DNA of 64,000 nt from Fusobacterium varium (lineage in GTDB: Bacteria; Fusobacteriota; Fusobacteriia; Fusobacteriales; Fusobacteriaceae): the NCBI GenBank assembly GCA_900637705.1, contig LR134390.1:2604001-2668000 (forward strand), in the 5' to 3' direction. Made by a program: the position numbers and the translations under genes. Below the pieces are notes generated by a model. It was not told the origin of the DNA. It saw nothing but the letters and a program-made list of their open reading frames with translations, and did not search any database. Below, piece by piece: positions 50,436 to 59,848 of the stretch; the first letter of the stretch is position 1; every line of letters starts with the position of its first letter.

Positions 50436-53257
50436 TTAAACCTGTAGATAATCAAAAAGATCCTCAGGAACCTCATTTTTTAATTTAAGTTCATATTCTA
50501 CACGAGGAATTCCTTTTTCAGTAAAACATTCCTTTGCTTTTAAAACTTTCTCAGCCTGTCCTAAATAATAGAAGCTTTCTCCTGAACTTTTTTTTACAAA
50601 TATTTCTAAAGTATAATAATTTTCAGCTATTTTTCCTTCTGCTGTTAATCTATTATTTCTACTTAAACATCTATTATTTTTAGAAAACCATGGAAATCTC
50701 TGCTGATCTAAAAATTTATTGTCAAAAATACTTGAATCTTCCATTGTTACAAACATTATAACTTTCTTTTCTTCTTCAAAAACAGTATATCCACTTACTT
50801 GGTATCCATTATTAAAATCCAGATTCAACTGCCAGAATCCCTCTTGTTTTGTATACTGCTTATATTTTTGAATTGATTCTTTTCCAGATTGTTTATAATT
50901 TTTTTCAACATACCCTAAATTATATTTAATCAAGTCTTCTACTAATTCTCTAAAATACTTATTATTCTCATATCCATTTTTAAAATCTTTACTTACTTTA
51001 TATTCTCCATTAACTTTCTCTAAAATAGGTTCAAATTCTTTCATAGTAGAAAGGCTTGTAAATATTTCCTTAGAAAGATGTTTTACTGCATTTTCTATAT
51101 TTTCTTTTTGTTGCTTTATCTTATATTTTTTCTCTAAAATATCTTCTACTTCTTTCAAAGAAATTTTTGCACTTTTAATACTTTCCTGTAATATTACCAT
51201 TTCGTGAATTCTTTTTGCTGGAGTAAAAAAGCTTGACAAGAAAGTTAAAAAATTCTTTTCTATTTCTGATAAAATTCCAAATTCTGTATTAGGTCTTAAG
51301 GCTTTTAAAACACTGTCATAATCTTTTCTAAATTTTAAAATTACACTTGGTTCTATCATATTTCTTGTAAAAAAATCATTTAACATTGGAGTTCTTCCAA
51401 GCTGTTTTTCTAGAAGATTAAAATCATGCTCTATATTTTTCTTAGTTGAAAAATTGGTTTTATTTATATTTTCAAATATTCTTTCTTTTACTATTTCTTC
51501 AAAAGAAATTGAACTTTCTCCTGGAATCATATTTGTTCCATTCAAAATAAATTTTTTCATAAAATCTTTATCAAAACTATTATTTTGAGAAATTGCAGTT
51601 GGTATCAAAAAGTTTTTCTCATAATTTCCTATAAAATCTAAGACTACAACAAATTCTTTATTTTTATTTTTTCTTAACCCTCTTCCCAATTGTTGAATAT
51701 AGACAATAGAAGATTCAGTAGGTCTTAGAAGAATAACTTGATTCACACAAGGTATATCAATCCCTTCATTAAAAATATCCACAGTTATGATATATTCTAT
51801 CTCTCCATTCTCTAATTTTTCAATAGCATTCTCTCTTGTATTATCTCCATGTTCTCCTGTAAGTGCTATACTTTTTATTCCTCTTTCATTAAATTTTTCA
51901 GCAAGAATATTTGCTTCTTCCACTCTTGATACAAACATTAACCCATGAAGTTTCTCTCCACTGTATCCATAATATCTACTTTTCTCAATTATATGATCTA
52001 TTCTTTGCTCTAAAGTAAGATTTTTTATAGAAGTTTTATTATCAATACACTCTCCATCTACTGTTATATCTGAAACTCCAAAATAGTGAAATGGACATAG
52101 CAGATTTTCTCTAAGAGCATCATAAAGCCTTATTTCATATGCTATATTATGATTAAATAATCTATAGATATCAAAATCATCACTTCTTTCTGGAGTTGCT
52201 GTCATTCCTAATAAAAATCTGGCTTAAAATAACTTATTATACTTTGATAAGTTTTAGCTCCACTATGGTGAACTTCGTCAATTATTATATAGTTAAAGTA
52301 ATTTTTAGAAAATTTTTCCAAATGTTCTTTTTTATTTAAAGTTTGAACCATAGCAAATATATAATCTGCGTCTACAATACTTTCCTCTCCATATATAGCC
52401 ATTTTTTTATTACTTATAATATTTTCAAAAGTATACTTAGCTTTCCTCAATATAGTTTTTCTATGAGCTATAAACAGCATTTTTTCTGGTTTTAGATTTT
52501 TTACATCAAAGGCACTTAAATATGTTTTTCCTGTCCCAGTTGCACTAATTAATAACCCTTTATCTTCACTTTCCCTCAATAATTTTAAATTTTCCAATGC
52601 TTCTTTCTGCATAAAATTAGGTTTTATATCCTTTTTAAATAAAGAATTTTGGTTTTTTTCTTGAATTTTTGAATATTCCTTTGATAGCTTATATACTTTT
52701 TCATAATTTTCTATCATTTCTAAATCCAATTTAGGAAGTCTTTCAAAAATTTCTTCAAAATTATTTAAAATGTCCTTTGTAATTTTTCCATCTTCTAAAG
52801 AATTTATTTTTAAATTCCATTCAAAATTCACTGTTAAAGCTGTCTGAGTTAAATTACTGCTTCCAATTATCAAAGTCCAGAGATTTCCTTTTTTAAAAAA
52901 ATACCCTTTTGCATGAAATTTTTCTTTGGATAATATTTTTAATTCAATATTTTTATAGTTTAGAAGTCTTTTTAATGCTTTTGGTTCAGTAAAATTTAAG
53001 TAATCCCCTGTAAGAATCTTTCCTCTTATATTCCTATTTTCTAACTCTTTCAATTGCTCTAGAATTAAAGATAGCCCTCCCTCTGTTATAAAAGCTACTG
53101 AAATTATAAATTCATCACAATTTTCTAATTCTTTCCTTAAATTTATTATTATTTTTTCTTCTTTATTACAAAGCAATTTATGTTGAAAATTTTGACTTGA
53201 TTCTATATTTAAATTTATTGAACTCGTTTTAAGACTTTCAATTAAACTTTTTTCCAC
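50436..53257 (-). pseudogene. PLD-nuclease/SF2-helicase/DUF3427 protein, frameshifted
   Basis: About 940 residues once joined. N-terminus: a phospholipase-D-type nuclease domain (about 30-180) with the HxK-type site HAKGYFF and GSSNLTQTAL. Then a superfamily 2 helicase: Walker A ATGTGKTYLSAF (about 235), DEVHHSGAKT (motif II, about 327), motif III TATPER in the second frame, and QLGRGLRKNKNKEFVVVLDF (motif VI). The C-terminal third matches DUF3427 (NLDFNNGYQVSGYTVFEEEK). The break is at A5 on the plus strand (52213-52217): one more base gives PDFLLGMTATPE. Such proteins are found singly in many bacteria and are suspected in DNA repair or anti-phage defence; no partner gene is adjacent. Confidence 0.86.
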
Positions 53258-53719
53258 ATTTTCCTCCTTAAATATTCCTTATCACTTAAGAAATATTTTA
53301 TCATTTTATGATTAAATTTAATAGAAAGTTTCATTTTTTTTATTCTCTCCTTTGTAAAATTTTTATATAGGGAACCTCAAATATTAATTCAAAAATCACT
53401 TATTTTATTCAGTATATCTAATTACAGAAAATTAATTAATTTTGTTCAAATAAGTGTATCACTTATAGTCAAATATATTTTTTATAATATAGTTGATTTA
53501 AGTCAACAAACGTAATATAATACCATTATATATAAAATATATAACTTATAAGCAAGCTAACATATTTTTTGCATTTTATAGTTAAAATAATATCTTTTTT
53601 AATATAAATGTATTTATTTTTTGATGTTTAAATTAAGATTTATATAAAAAAATATTTTAACTATTTCTCCAATATTTCATATTCTCAATATTAAAAAATT
53701 ATATTTGGAGTAAAAAATA
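53258..53719. other. Intergenic region, no gene seen
   Basis: About 460 bases, extremely A+T-rich, between the divergent helicase gene and the P1B-ATPase operon. No coding frame with a ribosome site. Confidence 0.55.
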
Positions 53720-53748
53720 TTGAAATTATTAAAAAATAGAAGTATACT
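53720..53748 (+). promoter_or_regulatory. Promoter of the P1B-ATPase operon
   Basis: TTGAAA (53720-53725), 17-base spacer, TATACT (53743-53748), 70 bases before the first start codon. The leader contains a short TTATT/AATAA symmetry (about 53769-53782) that might be an operator. Confidence 0.7.
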
Positions 53749-53817
53749 TTAGAAAAAGTTTTATTATCAAATAATCTTATATTATTATATTTTGAAAATA
53801 GTTATGGAGGTAATTGA

Positions 53818-54312
53818 GTGAAAAATAGTACACTACCTAGCTTTTATGGAATATTAGAAATACAGCATTACATAAAAGGAAGAATAAGAGTAAAAATTGA
53901 ATCTTTAAAAAATGATGATAAAAAAGCTGATGAATTAAAAATGAATCTATTAAAACTCAATGGAATAAAGGAAGTTGCTATTAATTCTCTACTGGGAACT
54001 ATTTTAGTAAAATTTGATGAAACTATAATAGAGCCTGTTATACTTATAGGAGTTTTACTCAATTTTTTAGGTCTTGAAGAAGAAGCTTTTGAAAAGAAAA
54101 ATGGAAGAATGTCTTTTGTATTAAAAGATATTCTTGAAGCTATGGATATGACCTTATATAACAAAACAAAAGGAATATTAGACATTAAAACAACAATAGC
54201 CTTATTTTTTCTAATATATGGAGTAAAAAAAATAAAACAGAATCCTATAATGCCAAATGGTGTAAATATGCTATGGTGGGCATATAACATAATGACAAAA
54301 GGAGGAAAATAA
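53818..54312 (+). CDS. HMA-like protein, first gene of the P1B-ATPase operon
   Basis: 164 residues. N-terminus HYIKGRIRVKIESL (about 17-30) begins a ferredoxin-fold HMA-like domain (to about 95) that lacks the CxxC metal motif. The C-terminal part has one membrane segment (TIALFFLIYGVKKI, about 128-141) and ends PNGVNMLWWAYNIMTKGGK. Start is GTG at 53818 after GGAGG. It overlaps the next gene by one base (TAATG). The conserved HxxxGRxRhK is shared with the next genes. Possible membrane partner of the ATPase; by analogy to ferrosome (fez) operons a structural or targeting role is conceivable. Confidence 0.85.
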   Translation: MKNSTLPSFYGILEIQHYIKGRIRVKIESLKNDDKKADELKMNLLKLNGIKEVAINSLLGTILVKFDETIIEPVILIGVLLNFLGLEEEAFEKKNGRMSFVLKDILEAMDMTLYNKTKGILDIKTTIALFFLIYGVKKIKQNPIMPNGVNMLWWAYNIMTKGGK

Positions 54313-54695
54313 TGAATACTCTATTAAAAACAGCATTTTTTTACTTTAATAAAATAAAGGTAATTCATAGTATTCCTGGAAGAATAAGATTAGCTGTTCC
54401 TGGGTTGAATAATGTTCCAGAAAATATGAGAAAATATGAGCATTATACTACTTCTCTTATAAAAATTGAAAAAGGAATAAAAGATGTTTCATATTCTTAT
54501 GTAACTGGAAAAGTCCTTTTGATTTATGATACAAATGAAACAAATGAAAAGAAAATATTAGACTGGATAAATTTTATATGGAAAAAAGTTATTGATAACG
54601 AGGATATTTATAATAAGATGCAACCTGAAGAAATAGAAAAAAATCTTGATAAACTTTATGAAATGCTTTGTAAAGAGCTGAAAAAAGGGAGATAA
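54312..54695 (+). CDS. HMA-like protein, second gene of the P1B-ATPase operon
   Basis: 127 residues; HSIPGRIRLAVPGL (about 18-31) opens an HMA-like domain with VTGKVLLIYD as its later strand. No CxxC, no membrane segment beyond a weak N-terminal one. Translationally coupled to the preceding gene by the TAATG overlap and followed after five bases by the ATPase gene. Function not known; paralogous in its first 90 residues to the flanking proteins. Confidence 0.85.
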   Translation: MNTLLKTAFFYFNKIKVIHSIPGRIRLAVPGLNNVPENMRKYEHYTTSLIKIEKGIKDVSYSYVTGKVLLIYDTNETNEKKILDWINFIWKKVIDNEDIYNKMQPEEIEKNLDKLYEMLCKELKKGR

Positions 54696-54700
54696 TTCAA

Positions 54701-56895
54701 ATGGAAAGAACTAGTAATGGATATCTCTTATCTTGTGAAGTTGTCCATAAAATAAGAGGAAGAATACGTATAAAATCAAGAGCATTAAAATATCTTGGCA
54801 ATATGAAGCAAAATATAGAAAAACAATTAGAAGAAGTCAGATATATCAATAGTGTAAAAATAAGCAATATTACAGGTACCATAGTAATATATTTTACTGA
54901 TATCACTGTTACTGAAGAAAATCTAATAGCTCTTCTACAAAATACACTAAATGTATATCTCGTTGAAATATACAAAAATGAAAAAATAGAAAACAATAAA
55001 CAAATAGTAATAGAAAGGAAGTTGCAGGAGGAATCTCCAGAAGAAATAATCAAAAAATTACAGCAGCTGGAGGATTATTAGCATATAATATATTCAAAAA
55101 AGTTCCTGCTGAACCAATGACAGGGTTAAAAAAATTTTTTAATTTTAATACATTGTCTATAATTTCATTAGCAGCTCCTGTTATAAAAAATGGAATTGGC
55201 TCTCTTATAAGAAATAAAAGACCCAATGCTGATACTTTAAGTTCAAGTGCTATTATAAGTAGCTTGCTCTTAGGAAAAGAAAAAACAGCTTTGACAATAA
55301 TGATATTAGAAGAGTTTGCTGAACTTCTTACAGTATATACAATGAAAAAAACAAGAGGAGCTATCAAAGATATGCTCAGTGTAGGAGAAAATTTTGTCTG
55401 GAAACAGATAGACACAAATAATATAAAGAAAGTTTCTATTGATGAAATTCAAAAGGGAGATAAAATTGTAGTTCAAACTGGTGAAAAGATCAGTGTAGAT
55501 GGAGTTATAATAAAAGGAGAAGCTTTTATTGATCAATCATCTATTACTGGAGAATATATGCCTGTAACTAAAAAGGCTGGAGAAAGTGTTTTTGCTGGAA
55601 CTATAATAAAAAATGGAAATATAACTATTGAAGCTGAAAAAGTAGGAGATGAGAGAACTGTATCCAGAATTATCAAACTTGTAGAAGATGCTAATTTTAA
55701 TAAAGCTCAAATACAAAACTATGCAGATACATTCTCAGCTCAACTTATTCCTTTAAACTTTCTTTTAGCTGGAATAGTATATGTTGCTACAAAAAATATA
55801 CAGAAAGCCATGAGTATGCTTGTTATAGATTATTCATGTGGTATCAGGCTTTCTACTGCAGCTGCCTTTTCAGCTGCCATCAACACAGCTGCTAAAAATG
55901 GTATCCTCATAAAAGGAAGTAACTATATTGAAGAATTATCAAAAGCCGATACAATAATATTTGATAAAACTGGTACTATCACTGAAGGAAAACCAAGTGT
56001 ACAAACAATTAAAGTGTTAGATAAATCAATCAAAGAAAATACTATGCTTGCTTATGCTGCTGCTGCTGAAGAAACATCAAGTCACCCATTGGCTGTAGCT
56101 ATACTTAACGAAACTAAAGACAGAGGTATTGAAATACCATTGCATGAAGAAAATAAAATAGTTCTGGCAAGAGGTATTGAAACTGTAGTAGATGGTAAAG
56201 TTATAAGAGTAGGAAGTAAAAAATTTATGGAAGAAAATGGTATTCCTACTGAAAAAAATCATGAAGAAGTAAAAGTTATTCTTGGAAGGGGAGAGATTCT
56301 CATCTATATATCAAGAGATAATAAATTGATAGGTTTATTAGGAGTAACTGATCCACCTAGAGAAAATATTAAAAAAACTATTAATAGACTTAGAGGGCAA
56401 GGAATAGATGAAATAATTCTTCTTACAGGAGATTTGGAGCAACAAGCACACACCATTGCTTCAAGAATGGCAATAGATAGTTATGAATCTGAACTTCTAC
56501 CTGAAGATAAGGCAAAAAATATACTTACTCTTCAATCAAGAGGTGGAAAAGTAATAATGATAGGAGATGGAATAAATGATGCTCCTGCACTATCTTATGC
56601 TAATATTGGAATAGCTTTGGGAAGCACAAGAACAGATGTTGCCATGGAAGCTGCTGATGTTACTATAACTAAAGATGATCCTTTATTAGTTCCAGAAGTA
56701 ATTGGATTATCTAAAAAAACTATAAGCACAATAAAAGAAAATTTTGCAATGGCAATAGGAGTAAACTCTTTTGCCTTAGTACTAGGGGCTACTGGGATAC
56801 TTCCAGCTATATATAGTTCCGTTATTCATAATTTAAGTACTATACTTGTAGTAGGAAATTCTTTAAAATTATTAAAATATAAATTGAAAAATTAA
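54701..56895 (+). pseudogene. P1B-type heavy-metal ATPase with HMA-like N-domain, frameshifted
   Basis: Membrane metal pump. The N-terminal part (HKIRGRIRIKSRAL, about 15-29) is an HMA-like domain without CxxC. After the break come membrane helices, the actuator motif SSITGEYMPVTK (about 282), the transmembrane ion-site segment DYSCGIRLST (about 376) in place of CPC, the phosphorylation motif FDKTGTITEGKP (about 421), and GDGINDAPAL (about 621). The frame breaks at A6 (55052-55057); adding one A turns KKLQQLEDY-stop into KKITAAGGLLAYNIFKKVPAEP and gives 731 residues. The SCG site resembles the SCA/SCG-type group sometimes called P1B-6, which includes FezB of ferrosomes. Substrate is inferred to be iron; it could be another transition metal. 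Confidence 0.85.
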
Positions 56896-56906
56896 GGAGA
56901 TAATTA

Positions 56907-57665
56907 ATGAAAAAACTTACACTGACAATTCTTCATAGATTGCCTAATAGAGTAAGATTAAAACTTTCAGTTCCTATTAAAAACTTTGATTCATTTGAAA
57001 AAAATATAACTCATGATATTAAAGGAAGCATTGAAATAAAGTATACTCCTGTGACTAAAACAGTAATAGCAAAATTTGATCCTGAAAACATATATCTTCA
57101 AGAGGTAATATATAAAATATTAACAGCATTTTCTATAGAAAATGGAATGATTCCTGTAAAACTTTTAGAGGGAACTGAACAAAAAGCTATAGAAAGATTT
57201 TCTGTTTATTCAGGAGCTACTATTATTATGTCAGGACTGCACATGATAATGAATAAAAATGGAGTTGAACTACAAAATATGATGAACTGGTTTTCATTAG
57301 GAATGACTTCAGCTGCCATATTTGAACATGCTTGTACAGAAATAAACAAAAAAGGAGTATTTGATTTAGAAATACTTCCAGCAATGTATCTTGTAAAATC
57401 ATTCTTAAATACACCTAAATTATCTTTAGTTGCAATGATATGGCTGACAACATTTGGAAGACATCTTATTACTACATCAAATTCAGCCAAAGAAATCAAA
57501 ATATTTAGAATAAAAAATCAAAAAGACAATAAATATCATTATATAGCAAATATTTCTGATGATCATAGTATTGAAAATATAGGAGATTTATTGTATCATA
57601 TTTTCTTTAGAAAAGGCAGAGATTTGGTAAAACCAAGTGAAAAATATATAACTATAAACAAATAA
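56907..57665 (+). CDS. HMA-like membrane protein, fourth gene of the P1B-ATPase operon
   Basis: 252 residues. An HMA-like domain opens with HRLPNRVRLKLSVP (about 10-23), again with the H...R-x-R-L-K pattern and no CxxC. Residues about 95-200 hold two to four hydrophobic segments (FSVYSGATIIMSGLHMIM, WFSLGMTSAAIF, LSLVAMIWLTTFG) like the membrane part of P1B ATPases, so it may be a catalytically dead ATPase relative or a membrane scaffold. Starts 11 bases after the ATPase stop. Confidence 0.82.
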   Translation: MKKLTLTILHRLPNRVRLKLSVPIKNFDSFEKNITHDIKGSIEIKYTPVTKTVIAKFDPENIYLQEVIYKILTAFSIENGMIPVKLLEGTEQKAIERFSVYSGATIIMSGLHMIMNKNGVELQNMMNWFSLGMTSAAIFEHACTEINKKGVFDLEILPAMYLVKSFLNTPKLSLVAMIWLTTFGRHLITTSNSAKEIKIFRIKNQKDNKYHYIANISDDHSIENIGDLLYHIFFRKGRDLVKPSEKYITINK

Positions 57666-57683
57666 ATCAATAGGAGGTAAAAA

Positions 57684-57980
57684 ATGTTCGGATTTGGACA
57701 AGGAAATGGCGGAATAACTAAAGCTCATTTAGTAGGTGCAGCAGTAGGTGTAGGTGTAACAGTAGCTGGATACTATCTATACAAAAAGAATAAATCAAAA
57801 GTAGATGGATTTTTAAAATCACAAGGAATCAATATAAAAAGCTGTGATTCAACAAATTATGAAGATATGTCAGTAGAAACTTTAACTGAAGTTAAAGAAC
57901 ACATAGAAGATATATTGGCAGAAAAAGAATTAAATAATGTAAATGTTGAACAATGTGATATTTCTTGTGAAGCTAAATAA
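57684..57980 (+). CDS. Small membrane protein, last gene of the P1B-ATPase operon
   Basis: 98 residues: a Gly-rich hydrophobic segment (AHLVGAAVGVGVTVAGYYLY, about 14-33), then a charged helical tail with three cysteines (KSCDST near 53, EQCDISCEAK at the end). Resembles small glycine-rich membrane proteins found beside P1B ATPases (possibly of the DUF6110 type; not certain). The terminal Cys-x3-Cys could bind metal. GGAGG before the ATG; a terminator follows. Confidence 0.8.
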   Translation: MFGFGQGNGGITKAHLVGAAVGVGVTVAGYYLYKKNKSKVDGFLKSQGINIKSCDSTNYEDMSVETLTEVKEHIEDILAEKELNNVNVEQCDISCEAK

Positions 57981-58005
57981 GTTTCTGCATTTATAAAAAT
58001 GAACT

Positions 58006-58039
58006 AATGTCTGTTAAGTTAAATAACTTAGCAGACATT
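58006..58039 (+). terminator. Terminator of the P1B-ATPase operon
   Basis: Sixteen-base arms (58006-58021 and 58024-58039) with one mismatch, two-base loop, then TTTTCTTTT. Confidence 0.88.
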
Positions 58040-58275
58040 TTTCTTTTAAAAATATTTTGTATTTTTTTCAAATATTTAATTACATTTAAACTTAAATATT
58101 TTAAAGGAAAAAAGATTGTTTTATAATTTTCAATTTAATATAATTTATCTTTAGTATGTGTAATAATTCATTTTCTTTAAATATATTTTAAAAAAATACT
58201 TGCATTTTATTTTTATATGTTGTATCATTAAGCAATTAATTCTTTAAAAAATAATTAAAAAGGAGAAAATACAGT

Positions 58276-58380
58276 ATGTTTATTTCTAATATGACAAACC
58301 TCATACTCACTTTATTGGTTATAACTCTTATAAGCAATATATTTTTGAGTGTGAAAAATCATATTAGGATCTCCCTCTAA
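58276..58380 (+). CDS. 34-residue hydrophobic peptide (possible leader)
   Basis: ATG at 58276 behind AAGGAG (spacing 10). The peptide (MFISNMTNLILTLLVITLIS...) is one membrane span; 16 of 34 residues are Ile, Leu or Val. A terminator follows at 58417. Resembles in design the 49-residue frame upstream of ilvE: short, branched-chain-rich, followed by a terminator with the same CAGCCTGA core. Either a leader peptide or a small membrane protein. Confidence 0.45.
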   Translation: MFISNMTNLILTLLVITLISNIFLSVKNHIRISL

Positions 58381-58416
58381 TTTTATTATATAAAATTTTA
58401 AAGTTTAAAACTTGGG

Positions 58417-58438
58417 ACAGCCTGATTTGAGGCTGTCT
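58417..58438 (+). terminator. Terminator after the 34-residue peptide
   Basis: GACAGCCT pairs with AGGCTGTC (six-base loop), then six T. Confidence 0.85.
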
Positions 58439-58470
58439 TTTTTATTTATAAAATTTTGGAGGAATTAAAA

Positions 58471-58572
58471 ATGAAAAGAACAATACTATTTAAAGAGAAT
58501 TTTAAAGAAAGAAATACAAACAAAATAATAATAAAATATATAAATTTCAAATCAATTCTACTCTGTTTTTAA
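58471..58572 (+). CDS. 33-residue basic peptide upstream of ykvI
   Basis: Frame MKRTILFKENFKERNTNK... ends CF-stop at 58572. GGAGG stands nine bases before the ATG, as strong as in real genes. Located between a terminator and the YkvI transporter gene. Unknown; could be a short regulatory frame. Confidence 0.35.
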   Translation: MKRTILFKENFKERNTNKIIIKYINFKSILLCF

Positions 58573-58623
58573 ATATTAATTTATAACATTGCCACTTAAA
58601 AATATGAAACAGAGGAGAAAATT

Positions 58624-59808
58624 ATGATAAAAGAAAATAATAACTATACTAAGATTGGATTTGGAGCAGTATTTGCAGTTGCAAGTGTTTTATTTAGTTC
58701 ACATGCTGGAGGAGGTTTTGCCAGTGGTAATCAGGCCACTCAATATTTTGTAGGAAATGGTGTATGGGGAGTAATTTCAGCCATAGTAGCAATGGCTCTT
58801 TTGGCTCTTACCATAAGAGAATGTATTGTTATGAAAAACTCAAGAAATTTAAAAAATTACAAAGAGCTTTTTGAAACTTTATACCACCCTTTTGATAAAT
58901 TGGAATGGTTATTTGAAATATATTTTAATATCATGGTGATATGTGCAGTTGGAGCAGTTATTGCTGGTGCAGCTTCTTTAATTTCAGCTAATGGAGTCAT
59001 GGGATATAAAATGGCTGTAATGGGAGTTGGTATTATCTTACTAATCATGACTATATTTGGTTCCAGTTTGGTATCTAAGGTTTCCACTGTAATGTCTATA
59101 TGTATTTTAATTTCCACTTTTATAATATTTTTCATGGGAATAAAGGCTAAAGCTCCTGAAATATCTATAATTTTTTCTCAGGGATTTTTTACAAATGGAG
59201 ATGTAATAAAAAAATCTATTTTAAATGCTTTTATATATGCTGGTTTTCAATCAGTAGTTATTCCTACAATGATTGCCTGTGGAAAACAATTAGGAGAAAA
59301 GGAAAATGTATCAAAATCAATGATAATAGCTTTTATAATGAATTCTATTGCTTTAGGAATGGCAGTAATTATGTTGCTTGGTTGGCATAGGGATTTTACT
59401 CAAGCTGGAGCTACTACATTGCCTTCCTTATATATCTGCCAGCAGTTAGATACTAATATTTTATACTGGTTCTACAATATAGCTCTACTATTATGTTTCA
59501 TTTCAACTGGAGTAACTACTATATATGGATTTGTTTCAAGATTCTCTTCTCTAAAAATTATGGAAAAAATTGAAAAACCAATCATAAGAAGAATCATAAC
59601 TTCAAGTTTCTGTATGATTATATCTATGAGTGTATCAATGATAGGACTTAGTAGGATCATAAAATACGGGTATGGATACTGTGGATATTTAGGAATTGCA
59701 ATTATCATCATTCCATTTTTAACAGTTGGAGTCTATAAGAACAGAAAATATGCAGCTGAAAGTAATTTTACAGTAGTTGTAAAAGGGAAGGAAGCTTTTG
59801 CCAAATAG
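58624..59808 (+). CDS. YkvI-family membrane transporter
   Basis: 394 residues with ten to eleven hydrophobic segments. Opening FAVASVLFSSHAGGGFASGNQATQYF is a discontinuous helix with small residues as in APC/LeuT-fold amino-acid carriers; this matches YkvI-type proteins, whose substrate is not established. GAGGAG precedes the ATG. The next gene (GldA-like) follows by 40 bases, so they may be transcribed together. Confidence 0.82.
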   Translation: MIKENNNYTKIGFGAVFAVASVLFSSHAGGGFASGNQATQYFVGNGVWGVISAIVAMALLALTIRECIVMKNSRNLKNYKELFETLYHPFDKLEWLFEIYFNIMVICAVGAVIAGAASLISANGVMGYKMAVMGVGIILLIMTIFGSSLVSKVSTVMSICILISTFIIFFMGIKAKAPEISIIFSQGFFTNGDVIKKSILNAFIYAGFQSVVIPTMIACGKQLGEKENVSKSMIIAFIMNSIALGMAVIMLLGWHRDFTQAGATTLPSLYICQQLDTNILYWFYNIALLLCFISTGVTTIYGFVSRFSSLKIMEKIEKPIIRRIITSSFCMIISMSVSMIGLSRIIKYGYGYCGYLGIAIIIIPFLTVGVYKNRKYAAESNFTVVVKGKEAFAK

Positions 59809-59848
59809 AATTTATTACACAAAACTAAAATATAAAGGAGAAATTTAA

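Noticed and set aside
53749-53817. Fur box in front of the P1B-ATPase operon
   Set aside because: Several TTAT/ATAA repeats occur but no convincing 19-base palindrome above the A+T-rich background.
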